From Betaproteobacteria bacterium (GTDB taxonomy: Bacteria > Pseudomonadota > Gammaproteobacteria > Burkholderiales > SG8-39): a stretch of 64,000 nucleotides of DNA. This document shows, one piece after another, positions 26,580 through 33,648 of the stretch. The stretch covers positions 1-64,000 of the forward strand of contig SHXF01000009.1 in assembly GCA_009693435.1 (NCBI GenBank), read 5' to 3'. Both the position numbers and the translations under genes were made by a program. Under the pieces are notes generated by a model, which saw nothing but the letters and a program-made list of their open reading frames with translations, did not search any database and was not told the origin of the DNA. Positions within the stretch are counted from its first letter, which is position 1. Each line of letters opens with the position of its first letter.

Positions 26580-26807
26580 ATGAATCCCTTGCGCCAAATC
26601 TATGAAGACGCTCCGGCTTTCATTCCCGTACCGGAAGCATTTCAGCATCGTCGCATTGAAATCACCATCTGGCCGCTGGAAGGTGTCGACACAATGAATC
26701 GACCGCTAAACAGGCGTCATGCCCCAACCGGTCTCGCCGGCAAGGCACGTGACCTGGGCGACGTTATCAACAGTGTTCCGAATGCCGATTGGGGTATATC
26801 CGAGTGA
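26580..26807 (+). CDS. VapB-like antitoxin (PIN-toxin partner)
   Basis: 75 residues (NPLRQIYEDAPAFIPVPEAF near the N-terminus). It precedes and overlaps a PIN-domain toxin gene by four bases (GTGA), the usual antitoxin-first arrangement. The segment PVPEAFQHRRIEITIWPLE resembles the small beta domain of antitoxins found next to VapC. The body is divergent, so the call rests partly on position. Since the toxin gene is broken, this antitoxin may no longer have a partner. Confidence 0.6.
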   Translation: MNPLRQIYEDAPAFIPVPEAFQHRRIEITIWPLEGVDTMNRPLNRRHAPTGLAGKARDLGDVINSVPNADWGISE

Positions 26808-27205
26808 TTGTTCTCGATACCCACATCTGGCACTGGTGGACCAATCAAATACCGGACAAACTGTCACCCGAAATCGACAAATTGATTGAAGATGCAGATG
26901 AAGTCGGTGTTTCATCCATTTCCTGCTTCGAGATGGCCTGGCTGGTTCGCCACGGACGAATTGATTTGGGTATGAGTCTCGACGAGTGGTTTTTGGAAGT
27001 GGACGCGTCCCAAACCGTTCGCTAGATCCCGGTCACTGCCGCCATAGCGCGGCGCGCAGCAGCACTGCCGGAACATCACAAAGACCCGCAAGACCGCATC
27101 ATCATCGCGACCGCGTTAGCCTGTGATGCAGACCTGATCAGCTTTGACGCGAGATTTTCCGTCTACGCCGAACTGCAAGGTCGACTCATTGGCAGGAAGC
27201 CGTAA
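26804..27205 (+). pseudogene. VapC-type PIN toxin interrupted by an in-frame TAG
   Basis: The GTG at 26804 begins VIVLDTHIWHWW, the first acidic motif of a PIN-domain ribonuclease. The frame stops at a TAG (27023-27025) after DASQTVR, and the same frame continues with IPVTAAIARRAAALPEH and then HKDPQDRIIIATALA, the second half of the PIN fold including the DPQDR acidic cluster. It ends at TAA 27203-27205. A complete toxin of about 130 residues is thus split by one nonsense codon. It is most simply inactive; a sequencing error would restore it. Confidence 0.8.
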
Positions 27206-27230
27206 GTCATTCGCAGCATTGGGAGAAATT

Positions 27231-27280
27231 GGGAACAGACCAAGGTTTTGATTTTGATTGAAAAAACCGTGGTCTGTCCC
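27231..27280. repeat. Imperfect palindrome of the GGGGACAGACCAC family
   Basis: The left arm GGGAACAGACCAAGG and right arm CCGTGGTCTGTCCC flank an AT-rich loop. A short tandem of CGAGTTTTCGC follows to about 27305. Confidence 0.85.
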
Positions 27281-27378
27281 GAGTTTTCGCCGAGTTTTCG
27301 CAATTCGGGACTTGAAAACCGAGACCGAACACTGGGCGAAGGTCGTAATGGCGGCCAACATCAAGCCCAATTGATGGC

Positions 27379-28143
27379 CTAGCGCGGCGATTCGCGCACC
27401 AGGCGCGAGAAAGTATCTAGATCGCCCAGCTCGACATCCGAAATCGCGGTATAGCGCAGGCCGCCCTCGGCCCATGTGGTGACGCCGTAGCCACGGGCGC
27501 GCGCCACCGCGGGGGGCGTGGCCTCCGTTCCGTCCTCCGCGCGCCATACGAAGAGGTTTATGACGTGATTGCGCACGCGGTAGACGATGGCGGCGCCGTC
27601 ATGGCCGCCGACCCGGTCGAGCCGCGCGCCGAGCAGTGGATAACCCTGCGCGGCGAGGTTCTGCACCGCCGGCGCGAAATCGACCCTGCCCTGCAGCCAC
27701 GGCTTGACAGTGTGGCGGTCCGTGGCCGCCACGTCGAGCAGCCGCGCGCCCGGCGCCAGTGAGGCCACATGGCTCTTTACCACGGCTTCGTACGGCAGTG
27801 GGGCCGAGGGCGCGCGTCCGAGGTGGTAACCGAGCGCCGCGCTGCCTACCGCGATCACTGCCGCCGCCGCGGCCGCCTGCGCCCAGTTCGGGCCGCGCAC
27901 GCCGCGTCCGGCGGGCTGCGGCACGGGGTTCGCGGCGTGGCTGATCCGGCGGGCCAGCAGCGCCGGCGCGGGGTAGCGCGGAGCGTCGGCGCGGATACGC
28001 TGCACCAGTGCTTCGCGCCCGGCGCGCTGCGTCGCGCACGTCGGGCAGACCGCCAGATGTTCGGCCATCGCGAGCCGCGTGGCGGCATCCACCTCGTTGT
28101 CAAGGTAGGCGTCGAGCAGCTGGCGTGCGTGCGTGCAGTTCAT
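27379..28143 (-). CDS. Anti-sigma factor with zinc-finger N-terminus and one membrane helix
   Basis: A 254-residue partner of the overlapping ECF sigma gene (4-base ATGA overlap). The N-terminus (MNCTHARQLLDAYLDNEV and MAEHLAVCPTC) has the HxxxCxxC pattern of zinc-binding anti-sigma domains, which hold the sigma factor in the cytoplasm. A single membrane helix follows (AAAAAAVIAVGSAALGYHLG). The C-terminal domain would be periplasmic, with segments such as GYGVTTWAEGGLRY. It probably senses an envelope or redox condition; the nearby CuA gene makes a metal or redox signal plausible, but that is inference. Confidence 0.85.
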   Translation of the reverse strand: MNCTHARQLLDAYLDNEVDAATRLAMAEHLAVCPTCATQRAGREALVQRIRADAPRYPAPALLARRISHAANPVPQPAGRGVRGPNWAQAAAAAAVIAVGSAALGYHLGRAPSAPLPYEAVVKSHVASLAPGARLLDVAATDRHTVKPWLQGRVDFAPAVQNLAAQGYPLLGARLDRVGGHDGAAIVYRVRNHVINLFVWRAEDGTEATPPAVARARGYGVTTWAEGGLRYTAISDVELGDLDTFSRLVRESPR

Positions 28144-28700
28144 CGTTCGCCTCCTTCGGTTCTGCGCTGCGCGGCGGTCATCGACTGCGCGAGCAGGTCG
28201 CGCCCGCGCGCGAGGCGCGACATAACCGTGCCGATAGGCACAGCGACGATGGCGCTGATCTCCTTGTACGACAACTGTTCCAGCTCGCGCAGGACGACCA
28301 CCTCCCGGTAGTCGCCCGGCAGGCGCTCGATGCACGCGCGCACCCAGTGCGCGTCGGCGGCACGGATCGCGAGCGTCTCCGGATTCTCCGGCGCGCGGCT
28401 CAGGCCCGGCGACCCGTCGGCCGGGTGCAGTTCCTCGTCGAACGGCGTTTCGTCACGCGTTCGCCGCCGGCGGTCCTGCAGAGCGTCGAGGCTGGCGTTG
28501 CGGACGATGGCGAGAAACCACGCGCGCGGGCTGTCGCCCGACTGCTGGTCGAGAAAGCGCAATGCCCGCAGCGCGGCGTCCTGCACCACGTCCTGCGCGG
28601 CCTGCGCATCGCCGGTCATCCAGCGGGCGAGGTTGTGGGCCGCGTCGAGGTGGGCAAGCACCGCACGCTCGAACCGAAATTCTTTGTCGGAGACTGTCAT
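28140..28700 (-). CDS. ECF RNA polymerase sigma factor
   Basis: 186 residues with region 2 (HNLARWMTGDAQAAQDVVQD, then RALRFLDQ and PRAWFLAIVRN) and region 4 (ERLPGDYREVVVLRELEQLS, then YKEISAIVAVPIGTVMSRLA). Region 3 is missing, as in all ECF factors. It precedes and overlaps its anti-sigma gene. The putative promoter at 28709-28737 is so close to the ATG that the transcript would be almost leaderless, so the true start could also be a downstream GTG near VLAHLDAAH. An identical promoter pattern drives the divergent genes, indicating that it directs both its own transcription and that of the phosphoesterase/CuA pair. Confidence 0.9.
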   Translation of the reverse strand: MTVSDKEFRFERAVLAHLDAAHNLARWMTGDAQAAQDVVQDAALRALRFLDQQSGDSPRAWFLAIVRNASLDALQDRRRRTRDETPFDEELHPADGSPGLSRAPENPETLAIRAADAHWVRACIERLPGDYREVVVLRELEQLSYKEISAIVAVPIGTVMSRLARGRDLLAQSMTAAQRRTEGGER

Positions 28701-28708
28701 ATTTTTGT

Positions 28709-28737
28709 CATGACTCCAGGCAGGCCCGTTTTATTCC
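28709..28737 (-). promoter_or_regulatory. ECF-type promoter for the sigma/anti-sigma genes
   Basis: On the minus strand: GGAATAA, 16 bases, GTCATG. The same two boxes with the same spacing occur on the plus strand at 28764-28792. GGAATAA-type -35 boxes are characteristic of ECF sigma targets. Confidence 0.65.
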
Positions 28738-28763
28738 GGCAACCTGCGCCACCGGCCGATCCG

Positions 28764-28792
28764 GGAATAAACCGGCGGGGTGGCCAGTCATG
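28764..28792 (+). promoter_or_regulatory. ECF-type promoter for the phosphoesterase/CuA genes
   Basis: GGAATAA at 28764-28770, a 16-base spacer, then GTCATG at 28787-28792. The boxes and spacing match those of the divergent promoter. The expected transcript start is near 28799, leaving a leader of about 70 bases before the ATG at 28871. Confidence 0.65.
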
Positions 28793-28870
28793 CTTCCAAG
28801 ACCTCCCGGACGTGCTGTCCGCGGAGGATTCATTGTGAACGAGTACTGACGACGACTGGGGAGAACCGAC

Positions 28871-29776
28871 ATGGACGAGCGGCGATATGACCGGCGCGAC
28901 TTTCTGCGGCTGGCGGGCGTGGGCAGCGTGGTGTTCGCGTCCGGGCTGCCGGGATGCGCGAGCATCGGGCAGTCCGGGAGCGCGCAGCAGGATTTTCACT
29001 TCGTGCAGCTTTCGGATGTGCACTGGGGCTACAACAATCCGAAAGTGAACCCCGATCACGCGCAGGCGCTGAAGAAGTCGATCGCCGCCGTCAACGCGCT
29101 GGAGAACAAGCCCGACTTCGTAGTGTTCACCGGCGACCTGACCCAAACCACGGACAACCCGAAGCTGCGCCGCGAGCGCCTGCGGGCATTCAAGGACCAG
29201 GCGGCGGAACTGCGGGTGCCCAAGGTGTACTTCTTCGCGGGCGAGCATGATGCGGCGCTCGACCGTGGCGAGGCGTACCTGGAGGTCATGGGTGGGCAGC
29301 TCTATTACACCTTCGACCACAAGGGCGTGCACTTCATCGTGCTCGACAATATCTCCGACCCGGCGCCCATTCTCGGCGCGAAGCAGCTCGCCTGGCTGCA
29401 GGCGCATCTGGCCAGGCGCGATCGCAATGTGCCTTTGGTGGTGCTCACGCACCGGCCGCTGTTCGCGCTCTACCCGCAGTGGGACTGGGACACACGCGAC
29501 GGCAAGGCGGCGATCGACCTGCTGATGCCGTTCCGCAGCGTGACGGTACTCTACGGCCACATCCACCACGAGAACCACTATAAGACCGGCCATATCGAGC
29601 ATCATGCGGCGATGTCGCCGATGTTCCCGCTGGCGCCGGTGGGCACCGTGCCGCAGAAGACGCAGACGCCGTGGAACGCCGCGCAGCCATGGAATGGCCT
29701 GGGCTACCGCCAGGTGCGGATCGGCGACGCGGGCGCGCGCGTCAACCCGCAGGAAATCGCGTTCTATAAGCGATGA
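28871..29776 (+). CDS. Tat-exported calcineurin-like metallophosphoesterase
   Basis: 301 residues. The N-terminus has a twin-arginine signal (YDRRDFLRLAGVGSVVFASG) followed by LPGCAS, so the product is exported and may be lipid-anchored. The metal motifs are in order: QLSDVHWG, FTGDLTQ, AGEHDAAL, VLTHRPL and YGHIHHEN. The third motif is normally GNHD/E; here Asn is replaced by Glu, which should change metal binding or catalysis. The gene overlaps the CuA gene by four bases and is preceded by an ECF promoter, so both belong to the regulon of the divergent sigma factor. Substrate unknown. Confidence 0.85.
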   Translation: MDERRYDRRDFLRLAGVGSVVFASGLPGCASIGQSGSAQQDFHFVQLSDVHWGYNNPKVNPDHAQALKKSIAAVNALENKPDFVVFTGDLTQTTDNPKLRRERLRAFKDQAAELRVPKVYFFAGEHDAALDRGEAYLEVMGGQLYYTFDHKGVHFIVLDNISDPAPILGAKQLAWLQAHLARRDRNVPLVVLTHRPLFALYPQWDWDTRDGKAAIDLLMPFRSVTVLYGHIHHENHYKTGHIEHHAAMSPMFPLAPVGTVPQKTQTPWNAAQPWNGLGYRQVRIGDAGARVNPQEIAFYKR

Positions 29777-30165
29777 GAAAGATCGGTATCCGGCAGCGCG
29801 GGCGGCGCTTCGCCGCCCGGCTGCTGGCGACTGCCGCCGCCTGCGGTGCGCTCGGCTACTGGGGCGCGGGCGTTGCGTTCAACCAGTCCGGTGACCGCAT
29901 CCGGCTCACCGCTCAGAAATTCGCTTTCAGCCAGCCGATGATCCGGGTGAAGAATGGCCGGCCGGTCACCTTTGAGCTCACCACGCCGGATTTTCCGCAC
30001 GGCTTCGCCGTACCCGACTTTAACGTCCGCACGGACATCATTCCCGGCAAGACCGTGACGGTGACGTTCACGCCGACCAAAGCGGGGAAATTCCACTTCC
30101 TATGCGACAACTTCTGCGGCGCCGGCCACGACGAAATGAGCGGCTTCCTGATCGTGGAGGAATAG
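29773..30165 (+). CDS. Small membrane-anchored cupredoxin with CuA site
   Basis: 130 residues: an Arg-rich N-terminus, one hydrophobic anchor (LLATAAACGALGYWGAGVAF) and a single cupredoxin domain like the periplasmic part of cytochrome c oxidase subunit II. The ligands of a binuclear CuA centre are visible: the His of FPHGFAVP, then CDNFCGAGHDEM (Cys-x3-Cys-x3-His-x2-Met). The proton-input transmembrane hairpin of CoxII and other oxidase subunits are absent. It may be an electron carrier or copper-binding sensor element. It is coupled to the phosphoesterase and lies under the same ECF promoter. Confidence 0.8.
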   Translation: MRKIGIRQRGRRFAARLLATAAACGALGYWGAGVAFNQSGDRIRLTAQKFAFSQPMIRVKNGRPVTFELTTPDFPHGFAVPDFNVRTDIIPGKTVTVTFTPTKAGKFHFLCDNFCGAGHDEMSGFLIVEE

Positions 30166-30248
30166 CGGGCCGCCACGCACGCTTCCTGGCCGTGGTCAGG
30201 CTTCCCGCATCTTGCGCGCCCGCTTCGCGGCCGGGCGATCACGGCAGA

Positions 30249-30539
30249 TTGAATGGTGTGAATCTGTTCCAGGGCGTGACGCAAGTCGGCCACTTGGACG
30301 GGACGGACTACTACAACACCAGCAGCTTCATGAATATAACCGCGAGCAACCCCGGCGAGTGGTTCAACAGGATTGAATTTGCGTCCCCCAGCACCTATTT
30401 CGAGATCGACAACATGGCCACCCGCCTGACGACCATGCGTGAGCCCTCGCCGATCGGGATTCTGGCTATCGGTCTGGCCGCATTGGCCTGGCGCCGCGTC
30501 CTGCGTTTCCAACCCGGGACCCGCCCGAAGCGAGTTTGA
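30249..30539 (+). pseudogene. 5'-truncated PEP-CTERM protein gene
   Basis: One frame reads NGVNLFQGVTQVGHLDGTDY and continues through an Asn/Ser-rich beta-type segment to REPSPIGILAIGLAALAWRR, a PEP-CTERM sorting signal (EP motif, hydrophobic helix, basic tail). No signal peptide or start with a ribosome site precedes it; it begins about 80 bases after the CuA gene. It therefore looks like the C-terminal third of a lost exported protein. Confidence 0.6.
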
Positions 30540-30640
30540 GTGACCTTTGGGTGGGCTGCCTGACCATCCGCACAGCGCTGCCTGCCAGGAAATGAGTAGC
30601 CGACTCAATTCACCGGATTGGTGTAATTGCAGACTTAAAT

Positions 30641-30796
30641 TGGGGACAAGCCACGGTTTTGATTGCAAGAAACTGTGGTCTGTCCCGAGTTTTCCCCAGC
30701 GCCTCCCGGGCAGTCCACAGGGGAATTGGCACGGGGAATTGGGGAATTGGGGTCAGACCACGGTATTGATTGGAAAAAAAGGTGGTCCGTCCCCAG
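30641..30796. repeat. Two palindromes of the GGGGACAGACCAC family in tandem
   Basis: The first (30641-30687) pairs GGGGACAAGCCACGG with a right arm ending GTGGTCTGTCCC. The second (30749-30796) pairs GGGGTCAGACCACGG with GGTGGTCCGTCCCC. Between them lie several GGGGAATTGG units and a short stretch matching the PPTase gene. The following DNA to about 31110 is AT-rich, with no gene recognised. Confidence 0.85.
30690..30720 (-). pseudogene. 31-bp fragment matching the PPTase catalytic motif
   Basis: Read on the minus strand this stretch encodes LWTAREALGK, the same residues as the intact PPTase gene further along (residues 170-179) and the deleted copy at 33457-33645. About 26 of 28 bases match the latter. 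It is embedded between two palindromic repeats, so it may be a captured fragment, although chance cannot be excluded for so short a match. Confidence 0.45.
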
Positions 30797-31116
30797 TTTT
30801 TCCCAGGGATTTTGTCGGAAACTCTTACACACACTTTGTGCTTCCAGTAGGGCCGTGGATTACTTCATATAAACTATTGAATATAAATTATTATTTGTTG
30901 AATCTCGTACCGGAAAAATCGGCATTCATTGCCTGTTTAATCGGTTCTGGAGTCCGGTTCTGGACTCTCGATTAAACGGAAAGTGTGAGAATTTCCCGCA
31001 TAGTTGAGCTACTGGAATCTGGAAAGCACGACTAAGACTGCCCATTTGTCGAGAGACTTTACAGTGGTTCTTCTCCGAAATTCATATCGTATTGATTTTA
31101 TAGAATATTACTTTTA

Positions 31117-31131
31117 TGGCTCGATTCCTGC
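31117..31131 (+). promoter_or_regulatory. Candidate sigma-54 promoter
   Basis: TGGCTCGATTCCTGC has the GG and GC dinucleotides (31118-31119 and 31130-31131) ten bases apart, as required for the -24/-12 elements. It lies 73 bases before the PEP-CTERM gene. PEP-CTERM genes are known to be associated with RpoN and the PrsK/PrsR system. Confidence 0.5.
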
Positions 31132-31203
31132 TTTCTTCCTATCAAGCACGCTGCAAATAGCGTCTTTTAGTTTCGCATAATCGACCTAATATGGAGAATT
31201 ACC

Positions 31204-31908
31204 ATGAAAATCAAAGAGTACACGCGACTTGTCCTCGCACTCGGGTTCGCAGCCTTGGCATCCCAGGTTTCGGCGGTTCCCGTCATCACCGACTGGAGCA
31301 ACGTCTACACTATCGGGAGTTCCGGGTCTGCCACCGGGACTTTGAGCGGTGTCTCTGTGACGTTCGCGGGCGACGTCCGCGACGTGCAGCAGAACCACGG
31401 CGATGTGTTCGACAATACCAATCCGGGGTATTCGGGCCAAACGGTGTTCACCCCCAGCCTAAACGTTTCGGACGCGGTCGGGACTTGGGGTACGCCGGGG
31501 GGTGCGAACACAATCACGTTCTCTAGTGCGGTGCTTAACCCAATTATCTGGATCAACAGTCTTGGCCGTGGAGGCGGTTGGGACCCTGCTACTTACGTTC
31601 AGAGCTGGACCTTCAATACGGGATTCACGCTACTCAGTTCGTTGTATGTACCAATAGCCGAAGGTGCAAACCCGTACCAGATGACTCAGTCCGGCAATAC
31701 CCTCATCGGCCAGGAGGGCCACGGCTCCATTCAGTTCTCCGGTTCGTTCACGAGCATCTCGTGGACCTCGGATAAACTGGAGGAGTCCGCGTTCTTTCAG
31801 GTGGGCTACGACAACTCCATCGTACCTGCTCTGCCCGAACCCGCCTCCCTCGTCCTTCTCGCCCTCGGCCTGGCCGGACTAGGTTTCAGCAGGCGCAAGA
31901 AAGCGTAA
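31204..31908 (+). CDS. PEP-CTERM sorting-domain protein
   Basis: 234 residues. A signal peptide (LVLALGFAALASQVSA) leads into a Gly/Ser/Thr-rich, probably beta-sandwich exported body. The C-terminus LPEPASLVLLALGLAGLGFS followed by RRKKA is a classical PEP-CTERM signal, recognised by exosortase and cleaved before surface display or exopolysaccharide association. The ribosome site GGAGA lies six bases before the ATG. No exosortase or EPS gene is in the window, so the sorting machinery must lie elsewhere. The gene ends in a clear terminator. Confidence 0.9.
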   Translation: MKIKEYTRLVLALGFAALASQVSAVPVITDWSNVYTIGSSGSATGTLSGVSVTFAGDVRDVQQNHGDVFDNTNPGYSGQTVFTPSLNVSDAVGTWGTPGGANTITFSSAVLNPIIWINSLGRGGGWDPATYVQSWTFNTGFTLLSSLYVPIAEGANPYQMTQSGNTLIGQEGHGSIQFSGSFTSISWTSDKLEESAFFQVGYDNSIVPALPEPASLVLLALGLAGLGFSRRKKA

Positions 31909-31928
31909 TCACAGGAGCACTTACCAGA

Positions 31929-31947
31929 CCCCGCTTCGGCGGGGTTT
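31929..31947 (+). terminator. Rho-independent terminator after the PEP-CTERM gene
   Basis: The 6-bp stem CCCCGC/GCGGGG with a TTCG loop is followed by TTT. It lies about 20 bases past the stop codon and 84 bases before the end of the convergent PPTase gene. Confidence 0.8.
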
Positions 31948-32030
31948 GTCGCTTCGGGGGCTGCCATCAAACGGCAGGCATGAGGCGAAATGGAGGTGAG
32001 GGTCGGGTGATCGCGTCGCGCGGATTCCGT

Positions 32031-32765
32031 TCACGGCATTTGCGGCGCCGCGCTCAATTGCACGTCCTTCGGGGTCGCAAGCGTCAACACGCGCGCGCCA
32101 CGCGTCTGTGACAGACAGCGGCACCGGGGGAAATTCAGATATTCCCCAATCCAGGTGTTCTCGGCGATGAGATGAAGTTCACGCAGCGAGAGAATTGCCA
32201 GCGGACTGTTCAGTCCCATTTTCATCTGTTTGCCCAGCGCTTCACGGGCTGTCCACAGCACGCCGCAGGCCGTCGCTGCATCGAGATTGCCTGCCGCGAG
32301 CCACGCTTGCTCCTCAAGGGATGGCGCCAGGGCCGCGAGTACGGTGTCGGCGGAATCGGAAGTAACGGTTTCCAGGTCCACGCCCATGGGTGTCTCTCGG
32401 GAGTACGCGAGTGCTACAGCGAGGCCGTGCGAGTGGCTTACGGTCACGTCGATGTTGCCCGCACTAGGATGGGACACCAGCGGCTGGCCGAAAATGCCGT
32501 TGTGGATTTCGATGCGGCGCAGGTCCGGTTCCGAGAGCAGTGCACCCAGCGCGCGCTTCGCCGCCAGACGACCGAGGAGAAACCCTTGCTTCTTGGGCAG
32601 GAATTGAAAGGCCGCCAGTCGCGCCAGTTCCTCTTTGCCGAGATACGTTTCAGGCGCGAACGCAGGTCTATCCAGTTCGGCAGCGTCGGCCGTGGCGAAG
32701 CGGGCAGGCCGTTCGATATTACCTTGCGTGATCACTAGCGATTGAACGTCGAATGGTGGGTTCAT
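32031..32765 (-). CDS. Sfp-type 4'-phosphopantetheinyl transferase (PfaE-like)
   Basis: 244 residues. The signature blocks are VTVSHSHGLAVALAY (around His111), GVDLE (metal-binding Asp130/Glu132) and WTAREALGK (Glu175/Lys179), in the order of Sfp/PfaE enzymes. It transfers the phosphopantetheine arm of CoA to acyl carrier proteins. The natural targets are the three ACP domains of the upstream megasynthase. It is the last gene of the pfa-ole region on the same strand. About 880 bases separate it from oleD, filled by a toxin-antitoxin remnant and a defective copy of this gene; without those it would follow oleD directly. Confidence 0.9.
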   Translation of the reverse strand: MNPPFDVQSLVITQGNIERPARFATADAAELDRPAFAPETYLGKEELARLAAFQFLPKKQGFLLGRLAAKRALGALLSEPDLRRIEIHNGIFGQPLVSHPSAGNIDVTVSHSHGLAVALAYSRETPMGVDLETVTSDSADTVLAALAPSLEEQAWLAAGNLDAATACGVLWTAREALGKQMKMGLNSPLAILSLRELHLIAENTWIGEYLNFPRCRCLSQTRGARVLTLATPKDVQLSAAPQMP

Positions 32766-32811
32766 AACGCCTGTTTTCCCAGCGATGTGGGCACGCCTGT
32801 CGAGGACACTG

Positions 32812-33030
32812 TTACACGCGCGGCGAACTCACCACAGCCAATCGCACCGGCCACGACTGTTCGCTCAGCGTCCGTGCGGCCGCGTCCTCCCATTCATCCG
32901 TCACGACTTCCTGCCACACCGCTTCAGGCACCACAATGTGCGTGAACAAGCGAGGCAACAAATCTGCCTGACCGCTGCGGAACAAAGTGATCAACGGCGA
33001 AGCGTTGATCGCCACCGCATCAATCCGCAT
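32812..33030 (-). CDS. DUF3368-type PIN-like toxin, C-terminally truncated
   Basis: 72 residues beginning MRIDAVAINASPLITLFRSG and continuing LLPRLFTHIVVPEAVWQEV, which is the N-terminal third to half of DUF3368 proteins, usually about 150-160 residues. The frame ends in sequence shared with the region just upstream of the PPTase gene, so the 3' part was probably lost in the rearrangement there. The catalytic second half is absent, so it is unlikely to be an active nuclease. It overlaps the UPF0175 gene by 11 bases. Confidence 0.65.
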   Translation of the reverse strand: MRIDAVAINASPLITLFRSGQADLLPRLFTHIVVPEAVWQEVVTDEWEDAAARTLSEQSWPVRLAVVSSPRV

Positions 33031-33274
33031 CGCGCAGTTCCTCGGCGAGGTCCTCCTCCGTGTACTGAAACGGGCTGACCTTGTAGCGCGAAAGGGCCTC
33101 GATGAAACCCGCCCGCGTCAGACCAGCAATTTCCGCGGCGCGGCCTTGGGAAAACCGACCGAGTTCATACCACTTGACAGCGGCGGCGATGCGCATCTCC
33201 TGCGCAAATTCCTTCGGGGCTTGATGCAAGCTGGCGAATGCCGATTCCGGCATTTCAAATGTGAGTTGCGTCAT
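33020..33274 (-). CDS. UPF0175-family antitoxin
   Basis: 84 residues, beginning MTQLTFEMPESAFASLHQAP. The centre (AVKWYELGRFSQGRAAEIAG then LTRAGFIEALSRYKV) is the typical UPF0175 helix-turn-helix. UPF0175 proteins are regularly paired with DUF3368 toxins, as here. The ATG at 33274 is preceded by AAAGAGA; the frame is open further upstream but without family-like residues. The pair interrupts the ancestral junction between oleD and the PPTase gene. Confidence 0.75.
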   Translation of the reverse strand: MTQLTFEMPESAFASLHQAPKEFAQEMRIAAAVKWYELGRFSQGRAAEIAGLTRAGFIEALSRYKVSPFQYTEEDLAEELRDAD

Positions 33275-33456
33275 ATCGGTCTCTTTGACATACGAAATTG
33301 ACAAGTTAGTTGCAGCATCGACATTGCAGGTTATCCCGACCTTCCCTTCAAGCATAATAGCCGAATCCCCGATGCACTCAGTCGGTGTGCCTGCAGGGAC
33401 CGAGGCGCTTTCGTTGAGTTCAATGCACCGGGGGACCGGGCGTCGGTCATGGGGTT

Positions 33457-33645
33457 AGCGGGCTGTTCAGTCCCATTTACCTCAGTTTGCCCAGCGCTTC
33501 CCGGGCAGTCCACAGCACGGTGCACGCCGTCGCTAAGTCGAGATTGTTTGCAGCCAACCATGCTTGTTCCTCAAGGGATTGGACGCCGAATGGGGCGTCC
33601 TTCAAAGCCGCTTTTCCGGTGATGTGGGCACGTGTGTGGCCCCTG
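33457..33645 (-). pseudogene. Internally deleted duplicate of the PPTase gene
   Basis: On the minus strand, directly after the oleD stop, the DNA matches the 50-60 bases before the intact PPTase gene (CGTGCCCACATC core), then its first codons (PFGVQSL against PFDVQSL). It then jumps to codon 149 and continues EEQAWLAANNLDLATACTVL and WTAREALGK before a stop. The match runs on out of frame to 33457 (CTGTTCAGTCCCATT). About 140 codons are missing, joined at a short shared CAATC/CCATC sequence. It cannot make an active enzyme. Confidence 0.8.
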
Positions 33646-33648
33646 CTG

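Noticed and set aside
26804..27205. Stop-codon recoding (TAG here, TGA at 58545) as a special genetic feature
   Set aside because: TAG and TGA both end many normal genes in the window, and no SECIS-like or pyrrolysine context is visible. Simple nonsense mutations explain both.
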